DNA of 64,000 nt from Phymatolithon calcareum (Eukaryota > Rhodophyta > Florideophyceae > Hapalidiales): NCBI GenBank assembly GCA_977006965.1, contig OZ345363.1, positions 2,232,001 to 2,296,000 on the forward strand. Reading direction: 5' to 3'. Each line of letters starts with the position of its first letter. The first letter of the stretch is position 1. Below are positions 32,943 to 45,030 of the stretch, one piece after another. The notes under the pieces are model-generated. The model was not told where the DNA came from, did not search any database, and was given only the letters and a program-made list of their open reading frames with translations. Both the position numbers and the translations under genes were made by a program.

Positions 32943-34068
32943 ATGGGGGATCTGCGGCGAACGCGGGCGTCCGCCACCACGCTTTCAGCGATCCTAACAT
33001 TCGCGGCATGCCTGGTGAGCGCATGGGCAGTGCCAAATGCGGAGCGTGTGGAAAAGCTCGCCTCAACGACTGAGTCAAAATCGTCAGCAATGCTGACATT
33101 CAACATCGACACGTTCACCAAGTACATCGAATCTTCGCCGCGCTCCTACTCCGTTTTCGTCTACTTCACAGCTGATGCACAGATCTGCCAACCGTGCGCC
33201 GCTATGCATAATGCCGTGAGCGTCATAGCGCGAGAATACCGCCGACTTCCAGCCAGTAACAAGGCCCGTCATCCGGTATTCTTCGCCTCTTTGAAACTTT
33301 CCGGTGCCGATAGAGATTTTCTATCACGCTACGGCATTGAGCGCGTACCAATGTTGTATCACTTTGGACCGAAAGCGCAAATTCCTGCCGAGCTGAAGGG
33401 AGCAGACAGTTACCCTGTGCAGAGTATTGGGTACGGGGGAAACCAGCTGAAGAGCTTTGTCAACTCGCGCACTGGTGCGAGAATGAGCATCGTTCGCGGG
33501 GACTATACTGTGCCGTTTGTGGCGACCGTGCGTCAACTGCGACCGGTGCTGCTCGGAATTGCATGCATAGGGTTTGCTATTGTGCTTCGTACGAGGGCGT
33601 ATGCCATGCCGCTGTTTTGGTTTGTTTGCGTGGTTGTGGTGTACATTTTCTCGGTTGGTGGCGGACATTTCTCGTGGATTCACGACACGCCGTTGTATGC
33701 GGTGAATCGTGAGGGTCAATTGGAGTTGTTGGCGAACGGGGCAAGGTCGCAATATGCTGCGGAGGGATTCTTTGTGTCTGCGACGTGTGTAAGCATCTCG
33801 GCTTTCATCATTTTGATTCAAGAGCTGCCCAACTTTGTGGATAGTAAGGCATTGCAGAGCATGGCCGGGTTGTTTCTTGTGTCTTTGACTTACATTGCCA
33901 TATCGATATTGCTCACTCTGTATTATTGGGTAAGTTGTAGTTTGCGCATTTCGACGAGTGGTTACGCCATTGCAAAATTTCTGACTTTTTGGTTAATAAT
34001 TCGCTTCGTTGGACTGCTTCATTCTGCTTTAGAAAATGCCTGGGTATCTCGTGTACAACGAAATCTAA
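32943..34068 (+). CDS. Oligosaccharyltransferase subunit OST3/OST6 family (two exons)
   Basis: Exon 1 is 32943-33929, exon 2 34033-34068; the spliced product has 340 residues. An N-terminal signal peptide (about 1-30) precedes a lumenal thioredoxin-like domain with a CxxC motif (ICQPC). Four membrane segments follow (about 200-220, 225-245, 275-295, 305-325). Splicing gives the C-terminus LTLYYWKMPGYLVYNEI, and KMPGY is the family's conserved ending, which strongly supports the intron. Reading through the donor would give an unrelated tail. Known role: the subunit sits in the ER oligosaccharyltransferase and helps N-glycosylate cysteine-rich acceptors by transient disulfides. Length fits the family. 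Confidence 0.93.
33930..34032 (+). other. Spliceosomal intron of the OST3/OST6 gene
   Basis: 103 bp, GTAAGT at the donor and CTGCTTTAG at the acceptor. Removal joins TGG to AAA ATG CCT GGG and restores the conserved C-terminus. It interrupts the coding sequence at phase 0. Confidence 0.9.
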
Positions 34069-35154
34069 GCGTCATCATTGACAAGCTTCTCAGTGGACAT
34101 GCACTGCTCTGTCCTGGTACTGTAACTCGCAGCAGGATATAAAAATGGTGGAAAGTTGGTTGTACCGAAGCAATGGGCATTGCCGTCGATCGTATGTACA
34201 ACGCTGTACCGTAGTCCGCGTGGCTGCAAGACAAGGAACACTTTCCTTATTGTTTTCAACTTAAATTTCAGTGCGTTTTACAAAAAGTTGATATTGGAGT
34301 AGGAGCATGAAGGAAAGTTCCCGTGTTAGGAAAAGTAGGATCGATTAAGCGTGTCGACTACCAATTCTCTCGAAGTTTATTGTTAGAGCCGTGGGGAAAA
34401 TCTTGGACGATGTAATTACTGCGTCAGGTATGCTATCATACCGTTCCTCACAATCTGCCTCTCTGAAACGCACCATGGTGCAGATCGCTGCACTGATCTT
34501 TGTTGAACCGTTTTTGAAGATAGTAACGTCTATCATATACTGAGAGATCGAATCTCTTTAGATTCTCCCAGCACCAACAACTACACTCCCGTGACACAAG
34601 AAGAAGACATCTAAACAATAGTGGAGACAGTTACCGTCTCCACGGGCACGCGTTTCGTAATAAACGAACCCGCAGAGACGACTTTACTTTACGGGGATGC
34701 CCTCCAGATTGCTTTCGCGACACTCACTAACAACGCAGCGCAAACGAGTTCGTTACAATAGCCCATTTCGCGTGTTTAAAGCAACAGGCCGAAGTGTCAC
34801 TTCCGTTACTGAGCTCCAACAATATTCCCTCTTACTTCTCCAGTACCGTTAGGGTCCTAACAATGATGTGCTACCAGTTCTGCATAGCACTCGAGTAAAG
34901 CTTGTTCGCCTTATACAAGTTGAGAATGTCGAACTTGAGCAAGAAGCTGTTCAACACTTCTTGCCTCCGAAGAACTGTAAACGCACATTGCCCCACACTC
35001 GTCTCATACGTATCCAATGCCCGTGCTCCGACTGTCTTAGATAGCGCAAGGGTCCTTTGCCCTTGCGGCATATTCGGGGCTGTTTTCAAGGTACAAGACA
35101 TGCTGTATAAGTGTTTCGTGGCACCCAATGTAAGTGTGCTGCACTTCGCGTGAC
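34069..35154. other. Intergenic, no supported gene
   Basis: A small hairpin GTGGAGAC...GTCTCCAC lies near 34621-34643. Otherwise only short frames. Confidence 0.35.
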
Positions 35155-35586
35155 TTTGTAGGCACGCTTGGTACCAATATTATTTTTATTGTTTTTATTG
35201 CAATATATTGCAATAAAGCCGTAATTGCCCTGAGAGGTACTTATTGCAATAATTATTGCAAAAGTAATGGCATATGATCGAAAATCAAGGTACACCCTTG
35301 CCCTCCTCGGCGCTGGCAAGATCGTCGTACACCGCTGCGGTACAGGATCTGTAAGGGAAAATTACGGAAAAGGGTTATAGAAGCTCCCCGCACAGTTTAC
35401 GTATTGCCACCCGAATCTGCGGCATCCAATTGCTGTCAGGAATTCTGCTCTGTTATCGATGCCTCTCGATAAATACAGACACGTCGACCGGCATTGACTC
35501 GGAAATTGTTCCCTAATGCTGTCTTGCTCACGATCTCTTGGACTTCACACTCCTGCGAATTGCTCTGCCAAAACACTACGTCCAGA

Positions 35587-36906
35587 ATGTCAAGCAACGG
35601 ACGCAAACCAGGCCCAAAAGAAGTTGTTAAGGTGCTAACGCAGAAGCTACGTGAAGAAGAACGCGATGTGCAGTCTCGCAGAACCAGAATATCGCGCTAT
35701 AAGTTGCCTTTTAACATCCTTCTCTGTCCGAAAGGTGCTTACTGCCGGGACAATGTTGAAATCGCTTTTGAAAAAGGAAAGGGGTATGCTAACCCATACA
35801 GCCACTTGAAGAGTTGCATATCTGGAGGAAACGAAGATCACGTTTTTCAGGTCTACAGAGATGCGCTGGCCAGTCTACGGCGCCACCAAGCAAGCTCGTT
35901 TATCGCCACGCACTCACCAATGGCATTTCTCGCAACTGAGAAGGAAAAGACCATGTACGGGTACATTAGACTTGTCCTCTACATGTCCTTCCCGGTGTCA
36001 CATGTTCAAAGCGAGGAATATCGCAAGTTTTCGTGCTTCCGTGAGAAGTTCTCAACTCGGATATTCAAAGAGACATTATTCAGGCTCGTTGAGCTCGTCG
36101 AACTGCGAACAAGAGACGATATTGCTGATACCAAAGGAGCCATTATGCACGATGGCTGGAACGTCAGTGAGACACATTGCTTGGATGTATACGGCTTTTT
36201 AATGAGACGTGTGAAGATGCTGGAAAGAAGCACCGCGCGCGAGAATGAAGAGCTCGCTATTGTGCCTCTGTCTGTGAGTCCTATTGCGATAGAAGAAGAT
36301 GATGATGTTCAAGGAGGCGTGTCGGATCTTGAAACCACTACGTTCAACGCACACGCTCAAGTGCGTCAACTAGAAGACGTGTTCAACTCCTTCGGGGTCA
36401 TCGTGCATATCTGGGCAGTTTGTCAGGTTGCCGACAACTGCAATGTCAACAAGTCAATCGCCAGGCTTATGGAAATCGCTCATGTTAGCTGTGCTAGTCA
36501 TAAGCTCAACCTAGAGGTGAACAAGATGGTTGTCAGTGACGATAGACTCCAAGCAGCGATAGACTCAGTGCATGCAACGATGAAGGACTGCAAAAAACTG
36601 AAGAACCGAGCAATACTATGCAACCTTGCTGAATTTGCTCCAGTTATGTATAATGATACACGTTCGTCCGGAAAGTATCATATGCTCAAGCGCTTCAACC
36701 GCATACGCGAGCAGTTAATCGACGCGGCAAAGGCGGAAGGAGCAACGATAGCTATGGACGAGAGCGAGCAGTTCCGCAACAGATCTATGTTGTACCCAAG
36801 TCAGTTTAAGCAAACCAACCAGGTAAATCTGGAGCTACAGAAGAACGGTGCTTCGTTGCCGGACTGTCGCTTGGCTCTTGATGAGTTGATTTCAGCAGTC
36901 GAGTAG
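35587..36906 (+). pseudogene. hAT transposase, N-terminal and catalytic part (copy 1)
   Basis: The first ATG in a frame open from 35494 is at 35587; 439 residues follow. Residues about 20-95 form a zinc finger of BED-like type (CPKGAYC...YSHLKSC). The catalytic fold shows MHDGWNV (first Asp), then ADNCNVNKSIARLM (second Asp) and the hAT signature CASHKLNLEV. It ends at a TAG at 36904-36906, just where homologous transposases continue; the remaining part is in the next ORF, in another frame. Copy 2 has the same break, so it predates their separation or has a function. Confidence 0.85.
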
Positions 36907-37418
36907 TGCAAGTACGATGTCAGCTTGGAAAACACTACATTTCATTACGTGCATCAATTGTGTGTGACCCACTATTCGAGTCGGGAGTTGTTAAGATACA
37001 GCGCGCTGAGTCCGACACTATGACAAATGAAAAGAAGGATGCATGAAAGAAGCTCAAACTGGAAAACGATGACGGTAAAACAAGCTCCATCGGCGGATCG
37101 GGTCGAGGCCGGCTGTCGATGGCGGAAAGATTTGCCGTAAAAATGCGCAAGCGTGCCGAGGTCCGTGAGACTTATATAAATTGCGACTTTATTCTTAAAT
37201 CAACTGCCGAGGTGGAGAGGCTTTGGTCGGTGCCCAAGAATGTTTTGACAGATAAGCGCAAGAGGATGACACAGTTATTACCAGAAGCCCTGCTGTTTCT
37301 TAAAGAGAAAAAAGATTACTGGGACCAGCAATCGGTCTCCGTGGCGATGAACACTGCCCGGAGCGTAAGAGTGATCCAACGCGTGAGTGAAGACATGGCG
37401 CAGGAGGACCTGAATTAG
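36906..37418 (+). pseudogene. hAT transposase C-terminal dimerisation part (copy 1, with UGA)
   Basis: This frame overlaps the end of the first ORF with a -1 shift. Translation gives the conserved hAT tail: CDPLFESGVVKIQ, then AERFAVKMRKRAE and FILKSTAEVERLWSVPKNVLTDKRKRMTQ, the C-terminal dimerisation region. A TGA at 37044-37046 interrupts it; copy 2 has TGC (Cys) at the same place. Copy 1 therefore has one more lesion than copy 2. Confidence 0.8.
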
Positions 37419-37564
37419 ATTCTGTTATTGCAATTGATATTGGAAGAATGGTCAGATATTGCAATTCCTATTGCCTTCAACCTTGCATTATTGGTATTGC
37501 AATTGCTATTGCATCATGTGCACGAATAAATAACAATAATATTGGTACTATCCCTGCTTGTAGG

Positions 37565-38806
37565 GTCTTTGCGGATAGTATTTACGTCTATTATTTTCAA
37601 CTCTCCCTTTTATGGTTTCTTGTCTCCAGAGTAGGGGAGCACGAGAATTTATCAATAGCTTTAACAGTAATTTCTCTAGCGTCTCAAGCTCGTTGCGGAG
37701 GCTATATAAGCGAGATCACGGAGCTCAGAGTTGAGGACTCCGGCACGGGCAAGGAACAATACGAAGTAAAACCGACTTCCCTTGTTTGTCCTAGAACAAC
37801 GATTGCGAACAATAATTGCAATTGACCGATAATTTAATTGCAATTAATTAGACTCTGTCATACGCATATCAGCGTCCTTTTGGACCTCAACGTCTCTCTC
37901 TTTCGGGGTTTCTGTGACACCCGTCACATTTCGCGCCATTCACACACAATCGCACGACATCGACTACCCTCAAACGCTCGGCATGAATTTTCAACCAATT
38001 TGGCATGAAAAAGAGCTTGATGACATTGAAGAGTTATTTCTGTGTCTTCCTCATTCCATAGAGGTGAGATAATTCTACTTCAAGAAACTCCACCAACGAT
38101 CAGTTCCCCTCATTAAGCCTAATCACTGTTTCTGATTATGAAAAAATAATACTGGCTTTGGAACTTTCCCCCGATTTTCGCGATTCGTGTATAGCTCCTG
38201 CGAAGAACAACTACAATTTCATCATTGGGAGGCAGAGGTATCTTGGAGCTCATCATGATAAAGGTGGAAGACTTCGAGCTTTGGCAGGAGTACAGTTTCT
38301 GGAGTCCATCCCCATGCATTTGGCGCGAAGCAGTTCCAGGTATCTTTTGTCACGCGGCTCTAACCAGCTTTCAGAAGGGGCTTTCCTGTTGAGAATCGCG
38401 TAACTAGATGTATCGCGTTCCGCAACGTGGTAGAACCTTTTACATTCCAGAAGACTACGTCGTGCGCTTTCCATCTCGAGTCGAAACGATGCTCCGTGTC
38501 TCGGGTACATCGGCGTACGAGATTGTAAACGCTCCATTTCTATGTGTTTTAAAAGCACCAAGAGCTGGAAGAGTTGGAGGCACTAGTACAAACCCCATGG
38601 ATTGATATGCCACTTGCACATGACTTGTTGTTAACGGAAACACTTATTGTTCCTGTATTGGATCTACTTTAAACGGGTTAGGGAGACGACGTCGGTACTC
38701 TTGATAATGGAAATTGCTTCCAAACTGCTGGAAGCGGAAAGTAATTACTGCAGTGTCCACTCCATTCAACGCACACTAGCATATAACTGGGAAAATTATT
38801 GCACGA
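37565..38806. other. Intergenic, no supported gene
   Basis: Only short frames on both strands. Confidence 0.35.
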
Positions 38807-38887
38807 TTGATTTACTTGGCGAGCGGAACGGATCACACTCTCTACACAAACTCTCTTCCTAGAGTCTATTATGAATACAAAGGCGGC

Positions 38888-39613
38888 ATGATTGTCGTTG
38901 GGTGCACGGACAACCCCGAAGACGCGCAGGATGTGAAATTCGTTTCCGTCAGACACATAACAGAATGCTTTCTTTGGCACATCTGCGCGTTCTGCGACAA
39001 TCTCATTTCTCCGGACTGTCATCACACCCGCACAGTGAGGATCCTTGGACAAGAACGAGCCGGCAACACCGTGTTCCATGATACTGATGTAGTCGATGAC
39101 CCAGAAGAGGAGTTCGATGAATCTGTATCAACCCTTCCTCTATCCCCAGTCAACTACAGGCGTGCACTGGGAGTCGATGAAATCATTTGCGCTCTTGCTC
39201 GAAACAGCAAACCGTATACGTTGAAAGCTCCCTTGCTTTGCCCGATCTGTGAAAGAAATAGAAAAGAACCCCTTACATACCTAATACGAGAAGAGAAGCC
39301 TGTGCGCATTCTTCTCCTTGCCATACGAGTAAAGCCACTTCACTGCTCGAAAGACTCGGAGAAGGACTATGCAGCAGCAATTCGATTGTTTTCCGACTCA
39401 GCTGTCCCTCATTCTTTTCATTCAATTTCCGTCTGGGGGAAGAGTAGAGGAGATTTTTTCAATAACATTGGATCTGGGTGTGTCTTGCAGAACTTAAGGC
39501 ATTTTCTTAACTCCATTTTCGACGAGAGGGATCTTAGTTATTCCAGCTTCTCGGTCCACTTCAAGAATTTTCAAAAGACGTCGGTGTTCAAAGTAACGCA
39601 CAAGCCCATCTAG
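38888..39613 (+). CDS. Unrecognised protein with cysteine pairs
   Basis: The frame is open from about 38777; the first ATG is at 38888, leaving 241 residues. Visible features are two possible metal-binding clusters (CAFCDNLISPDCHH and CPICERNRKEP) and an acidic stretch between them (DDPEEEFDES). The end is Phe/Ser-rich. No family recognised. It could be a transposon-associated protein, since decayed transposon genes lie on both sides. A further ORF at 39628-39972 (114 residues, same strand) may be its continuation in another frame. Confidence 0.4.
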   Translation: MIVVGCTDNPEDAQDVKFVSVRHITECFLWHICAFCDNLISPDCHHTRTVRILGQERAGNTVFHDTDVVDDPEEEFDESVSTLPLSPVNYRRALGVDEIICALARNSKPYTLKAPLLCPICERNRKEPLTYLIREEKPVRILLLAIRVKPLHCSKDSEKDYAAAIRLFSDSAVPHSFHSISVWGKSRGDFFNNIGSGCVLQNLRHFLNSIFDERDLSYSSFSVHFKNFQKTSVFKVTHKPI

Positions 39614-39627
39614 AGACCTCTTGAAAC

Positions 39628-39972
39628 ATGCATCAAGATGGTGAAGTTTGCTGTCACAGTGCAGTTTGCGACGCAAGGGACTTTCATATTCGAAATGAGC
39701 TTCTCAATCTCGTAAAGATGGTTCTACAAGGGCCTTTCGTTCAGTTAGTAAGAGCGTCTGATGCGAAATCCCTTGGAAAACTAACAGAACAGTACTGCGC
39801 GCCGCTCCTGATAGACGTGAAAGCAGCTTTACGAAACATTTCCTTGCTGTTTGAAATACACTCCTCTGATCAGTCCAACATTCTAAATACCGGAAGGTGG
39901 AATTCACAGTATCACGGCTTTCGAGGATTTGCAAGGCACATCTGTACGACGAAAGTACCGGGGCTGTTCTAA
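39628..39972 (+). CDS. Unrecognised small ORF
   Basis: An ATG-started frame of 114 residues with helical composition (LLIDVKAALRNISLLFEIHS). It follows the previous ORF by 14 bp. No domain recognised; may be a remnant rather than a gene. Confidence 0.25.
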   Translation: MHQDGEVCCHSAVCDARDFHIRNELLNLVKMVLQGPFVQLVRASDAKSLGKLTEQYCAPLLIDVKAALRNISLLFEIHSSDQSNILNTGRWNSQYHGFRGFARHICTTKVPGLF

Positions 39973-40790
39973 AGGACTGCAACGATCTTGTCCTTCGTTT
40001 TCATAATTTGTACAAGAAAACAACTTGAAAGGAGTCTGCTTTTATGTACAGTAAGATGGATGGAAACGACTTCGAGCTAGCGATCCGCACTGGATGAACC
40101 CAGCTATGATCTTTGCCTTTCAATGACGAGAAATAGTCATCTAATCAGTTTGAAAGCGTTGCAAGTTTTTCGAAGGACTTCTTGCAAAGGTAAACGTCCT
40201 TCACTTCTGGGTCTCTAAAGTTTTGTTGTTCCTGCTCTCATCCCGAGATGCTAGGATTCAAGATCTGTATCGAAATGAAGCCCCAGAGCCATTAGAATCA
40301 CCGTACTCTCAACGTTCGCCGCTCTCCAGAGATTCATGATTTACGACTTCTGCTGTGCGCACTTCATTTCCGCCATTCATTGTCTTTGGTGGAATTTTGC
40401 TCAAGTAACTGCGGTACGTGATAAATTTCATTTTAATAATCAGTCCTGCTCTCCAGCGCACTCTCCAAAGCTACTCAACATGCTACAAACGACACATACT
40501 GTCCCGCACGAGCAGAGGAATTGACCAATTTCGTGATTGGGTTTGTCCCTTCGCAATTGAAAACGTAGCGTTTACAGTTCTTTGTTGGCCTACCAGACCA
40601 TTGTCTTGAACCTACGAGTGCAAGCTCAGAATTCGAATGCGTTTCACGATAGGACAAGGACCTTCTCCGAGTTCGACTTAGAGTGGTGCTACTTCCATTG
40701 CATGGGCTTACATTTCACGTGTTGCCAATAGCGTAGCTCCTTCTTACTAACACCCAGTTTAGTACCACGTCATGGTTCCAAAAATTCTCT
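39973..40790. other. Intergenic, no supported gene
   Basis: No protein-like frame or repeat noted. Confidence 0.3.
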
Positions 40791-41601
40791 TCAGGTCAAA
40801 TTTTTCTCATTCCTCTCATTTATCAGGATCTCGCACATCTGGCCATTTTGGATCTTTGTATCATGAAGCATATTATCCCTAAGTATCAGAATTGTGCGAG
40901 AGCGCCAGATGGGAATGTCGGATTGCGTAAACATGGGTTTCACTCCTCTTGCGAAATGCTCTGCACCACAGATGATAAACACGCCACATGAATGAGCATG
41001 GGTCTGTTTCAGTAGTGACGTTGGGTTTTCTACGATCGGCCATGAAGATATTTCCAAGCGTTCCAGTGTATCACCTTTGACGGCTGAAGCTATTTCCTTC
41101 GTAAGCCATTCCTTAGCAACAATCATCACGCGACATGTGTCCTCAGTTCCATTGGGATCGCAATACACAAATGGCTAACCATCAAGTTCGACAATTGGTA
41201 AAACCCAATGAATGTTGTGTAAAAACACAGGAAACGTAAACATTCCAATTGAGATGAAGTTTGGCGCTTTGCGTCTCCAGTTGCGAACGCTTTTGTAGAC
41301 CCCATTCTTAGGACGTCTCCTAATAATTCATGTTGAAAATTCGATTTCGACTGCTCGGTCTGCTGCAAGAGTCTCTGTTCTTCCATGACCTATGTCCACA
41401 GCCCAAGATTTCCGGCAGTTTTTCACTACGCGAATTGATCAGACCTGTAAATGCATCGATAACGTGGTCATTGACGCAGTCAAACTCCTCGGTTTCGATG
41501 CACTCCGATGCCGATCTTCCACGCCGCATGTCCACGATATCGAGCCCCGAGATCACTTGCTGATCCCCATGGTTTGCCGCCTCACTATTGCCGTAATGCA
41601 A
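40791..41601 (-). pseudogene. Ulp1/SENP-like (C48) cysteine protease remnant
   Basis: Three minus-strand frames together give the order of a Ulp1-type domain. 41500-41400 reads DHVIDAFTGLINSRSEKLP, the family's N-terminal helix. After a frameshift, 41300-41180 gives NGVYKSVRNWRRK and then FTFPVFLHNIHWVLPIVELDG with the catalytic His; a TAG follows. The same frame resumes with VYCDPNGTEDT (catalytic Asp), then HSCGVFIICGAEHFARG (catalytic Cys) and QSDIPIWRSR. All three catalytic residues survive, but the frameshift and the TAG break the gene. Such proteases deconjugate SUMO; copies are also carried by some DNA transposons, which fits this transposon-rich region. Confidence 0.7.
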
Positions 41602-42594
41602 CGGACAGAGTCCACATTCGACGCAATGGATTCAGAAAATGGCCTTGTAGTCCAATCTTCTTCAGTTTCACGTTTCCCAGATAGAATTTCGGAGCGCATC
41701 TCATTGCCTCCATTCCCAGCGCCACGGTTCATTTCCAGACTCGAACTGGATTTCTTGTCATCTTTGGGTGTGAAAAACTGCACTCCTTCTCCCGGATTAG
41801 CTCATGAATCGTTCTCCTGTTCGCCTTCTTATCCATAGTTCAATTCCAAACAGTTGGTACCGGAGGCACTAAAATCTTCGTTTAAGGCATCTCCGCGCAA
41901 ACGAGCCGTCATGGTTCGCGCTTGTTGTCTCCGGTGACGTTTACGGAATCGAGAGGGCATTTTTAGGTCTCAATAGCAGCTGATCGAGACGATTTCTCTT
42001 CGCGCTTCCGGTGTGCTCTTATTTTGTCTGCAATAGCTGGAAGATGGCTTCTCGGAAGCAAATTTGGCATTGTGCCGACTGAAAAGTGCCAGCTCTTCTG
42101 TGAGACGATCAACGGCCGAGGGAGGATCGCGGGGAAAAGCAAGTTATACGATATTATTCTTTCCACTCTTAGGTGATTCTCTCGCGATGAGCAATATGAC
42201 GACCAGTATATGATATCTCAATACATGCATACCTTTTGAGATCTGTACCTTCGTATGCTAAATCAGCTATGTACACGTGAACAGCTCTCATTCGTCGAAT
42301 CGAATGTGAACTACAAAACTTCGAATTTTTTGGATTCGAAGTACTGTTAGAAAATCGTCGTATGTACAAAAACGTCGTAAACGACGTTTCTTCTTCTTTC
42401 GACGCCATATCTTCGACGTTCGTTGCGAATGAACGCCTCATATACGAGTTCCTTGTGACTCTAATGACCTTTCACTAAGCACAAGGATGCTTATATGTGC
42501 CAACAAGCGGCGCACCGTAAAAGCTCGCAGTCACGTGTTCTGATCAGCTCGTACTCTCCGGTCGCCCATTTCACCATGAGTTAAGGCGTACAAT
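41602..42594. other. Intergenic, no supported gene
   Basis: The part next to 41601 may hold a further, non-conserved N-terminal piece of the Ulp1-like remnant. Confidence 0.3.
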
Positions 42595-43762
42595 ATGCAG
42601 CCCACGTCTTTGCGGAGGACCAAGAATCGGATGATAAAGATTTTCGCCTTTCTAACATGGTTCAAAACGCTGAACGTTTTGGTTCAAACTGTTCTATCGA
42701 TGACTCTTCCAGATTCCGCTATTGTAAAGACCGAAGATGGAAGTCAACTCCAGGCGAATGACGAGGCTTGTTCCTCAACTCATGTACAGGATGACTGCGC
42801 GACAAGTGATAACAGTATCGCGAAACAGCGACGGAGTTTCACACACTCGGCAATTGGACAAGATATTGCACCTCCTTGTTTTTCATTAGTCACATCGCGG
42901 ACTGGATCTCAAAAGGGTTCGAAGCGTAGCCGCTACTCGATACGCGAGTCTTCTCCTCGCCGACATGCGCATCTGCAAGGTAGCCCAGGATTCAATGCGG
43001 CATGGTGGTTCAACAATCTCAAAAGAATCAAGAGGAGACTTGTTAAAACTCCATTGGAGCACAAGCCCTGTGCTGGCATCTTCACACTGCAGCAACGTCT
43101 TCCTCGTGGAGCAATCATTAACTCAGTCATTTGCACATTTTCGGAGCTTCCGAACTGTGACAAGACGTTTTGCTACACTGCATCATCCCCGCAGCTCTTT
43201 CTGCCGTCTAGGTGTGGATTTTCACAAGATTTTTGACTAGACGAGCAGTCAAACGATCTCAATTCGTACCGCTGTTTTTGGTATATTTGACCTGAACGCC
43301 TGTACACCGGGAGCCTTGAATCTCTCGCAAGGCTTGATTACATATTCATATCAACTGCTGGAGACAACGTTAAGGAGTATGCTGGACATCAGGTCTTATC
43401 ACTAGCTGGAGTTTTCAGAGAAGCAGATCGTAAGTTCCGCCTATATCTGGGGGCTATCCTGGTAATGGAAAACAAGAATCAGTTCGCATTTGACTTGCCA
43501 AGGTGGTAGATGGGAGGGTTCTAGAGTTATATCCTGGAAAAAATTTGCGAAAAACGACGGAACGGCTTTTCCTGTTGTTACAAAAGTGCCTGATCTTCTC
43601 ATGACTATTGAGGGCATTATCTCCACGAGAGATGAAGCAAAAATTTCATACTCCGACGAATTTGACGTCTTTGAAATTAACCCGGGTTCGATTGGTGATC
43701 CTGAAGGCCATATGCAGAGACTGAGAGTGACTCCAAAAATATATATGTCCTTCCAGACGTGA
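42595..43762 (+). pseudogene. Unrecognised decayed gene in two frames
   Basis: From the ATG at 42595 a 213-codon frame contains a hydrophobic N-terminal stretch (IKIFAFLTWFKTLNVLVQTVL), a Ser-rich charged middle, and a protein-like end (WWFNNLKRIKRRLVKTPLEH). After its TGA the same frame continues with another stop, then LYTGSLESLARLDYIFISTAGD and more, up to about 43507. A shifted frame (43490-43762) ends with TKVPDLLMTIEGIISTRDEA. The run of protein-like pieces suggests one gene with nonsense and frameshift lesions. No family recognised. Confidence 0.35.
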
Positions 43763-44309
43763 AAAAGGAGGTGGAAAGTAGCCCCTCCAATCAATACGTT
43801 AACAAAGAGTACCTTAAATTCAAGAGTGAAGAGTTGTAAGCATCCCTGATCTGGATGATTTATTGGAGGTTAATAGAAGCCCTCAGCCCTGAGGGATATT
43901 AATGAGTCAATCTGTTTGTATGAAGCCTTTTCATTCCTGTTTTCTCTTTTCCATGTTCTCCTGTGCACTTAGAGCTTCGGATCATGACTACGGCAAAGTA
44001 CCTAGGGCTTAAAGCATACAGGCACCGATCGAAGTAGGACTCTCCTCCACTTTTGAGAAAGTCTGAATCTTCCGGCTGGGCTTCTGTGCGCGTATGTCAT
44101 TCGGTTAAGAAAAAATTGCAAGCGACTCCATTTTAGGTTTGAGCTCCAGGAAGTAGAGTGCACTACGATTTCAGGGGTGTCATGGGACATGAAATATCAT
44201 AACTATTACATCTCAATCAAACCCCTACGAAATACCTCCACGTGTCGCACACTGACACGTACTTGCCTTTTTGGCTGTTGGTGTAGCATATGCTTAAAGG
44301 GACATGCCC
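43763..44309. other. Intergenic, no supported gene
   Basis: No protein-like frame or repeat noted before the hairpin at 44310. Confidence 0.3.
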
Positions 44310-44355
44310 CGAATAGGAGGCGCAATCCCCCATTGGGGGTTGCCCGTTCTATTCG
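44310..44355. repeat. 46-nt stem-loop
   Basis: Outer arms CGAATAG/CTATTCG and inner arms GCAATCCCC/GGGGTTGC pair around a short loop, with a bulged segment between. It could be a structured RNA, a terminator-like hairpin or a foldback-repeat remnant. Confidence 0.5.
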
Positions 44356-45030
44356 CGTGTCTGTATAGACATGGGTTAAGACACTCTACGAAAAAATAAA
44401 GCAAAAATAGGTTCCACACCCTTGCCTAGTGCGATTCTGGTACCATTTTGTTCTACTCCTCAATCTTGATGCAACCAATATAATATGGCGTTTGGTTCAT
44501 TTTTGTTCACTTGCGAAATAAGGAAGTTTCAAAAATTCTTCTGAAATTGTTGAAAAACCAGTATCAAATTTCCCCATGACACCCAACTGTAACAACAAAA
44601 TCATGGTGACAGACTAGAACATACCCGGAGATGGAGGCAGTATCACAGAGTATCATCACATGAAGGATTCACGTTTCCTGGGTAGATCGTCCAATAGCGC
44701 AGGTTACAGGACTGACTTCGCCGAAAATGTATCTAACGCAGTAACTACAAATGAGAAACGTTATCGGTTTCGTGAAATTCTCCCAAAGAAGGAGATGATC
44801 CGAATGAGAAAAAAATGATTACTTCAACTCATGAACAATACTTTTCATGCCCCTTAAACTAAACGGAGGGACTTTTTTCGATTTATGTCTTCGACGGCGG
44901 CGCCGACGAAAATACCAAACCGAGGACCCTGCAATGAAGTAAAGTTATTCTACAAAGCCCCATATGGGCCTCTTTCTCCTCTGTATGGTCCGTGTTAAAA
45001 ATCAATATCTGGGTGGGATCGTCCTTCAGA
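44356..45030. other. Intergenic, no supported gene
   Basis: AT-rich, no protein-like frame noted. Confidence 0.3.

Larger units (their letters stand above)
35163..37556 (+). mobile_element. hAT DNA transposon, copy 1 (2394 bp)
   Basis: The 5' end reads CACGCTTGGTACCAATATTATT and the reverse complement of the 3' end CAGGGATAGTACCAATATTATT; CAGGG is a typical hAT terminus. The flanks TTTGTAGG (35155-35162) and CTTGTAGG (37557-37564) are an 8-bp target duplication with one mismatch, as expected for hAT. TTGCAATA-rich subterminal repeats occur at both ends. Internally it carries a transposase broken into two frames. A nearly identical copy lies inverted at 48.3-50.7 kb. Confidence 0.9.

Noticed and set aside
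33930-34142. Unspliced C-terminal extension of the OST3/OST6 protein
   Set aside because: It replaces the conserved family ending by unrelated sequence, while the spliced form restores it.
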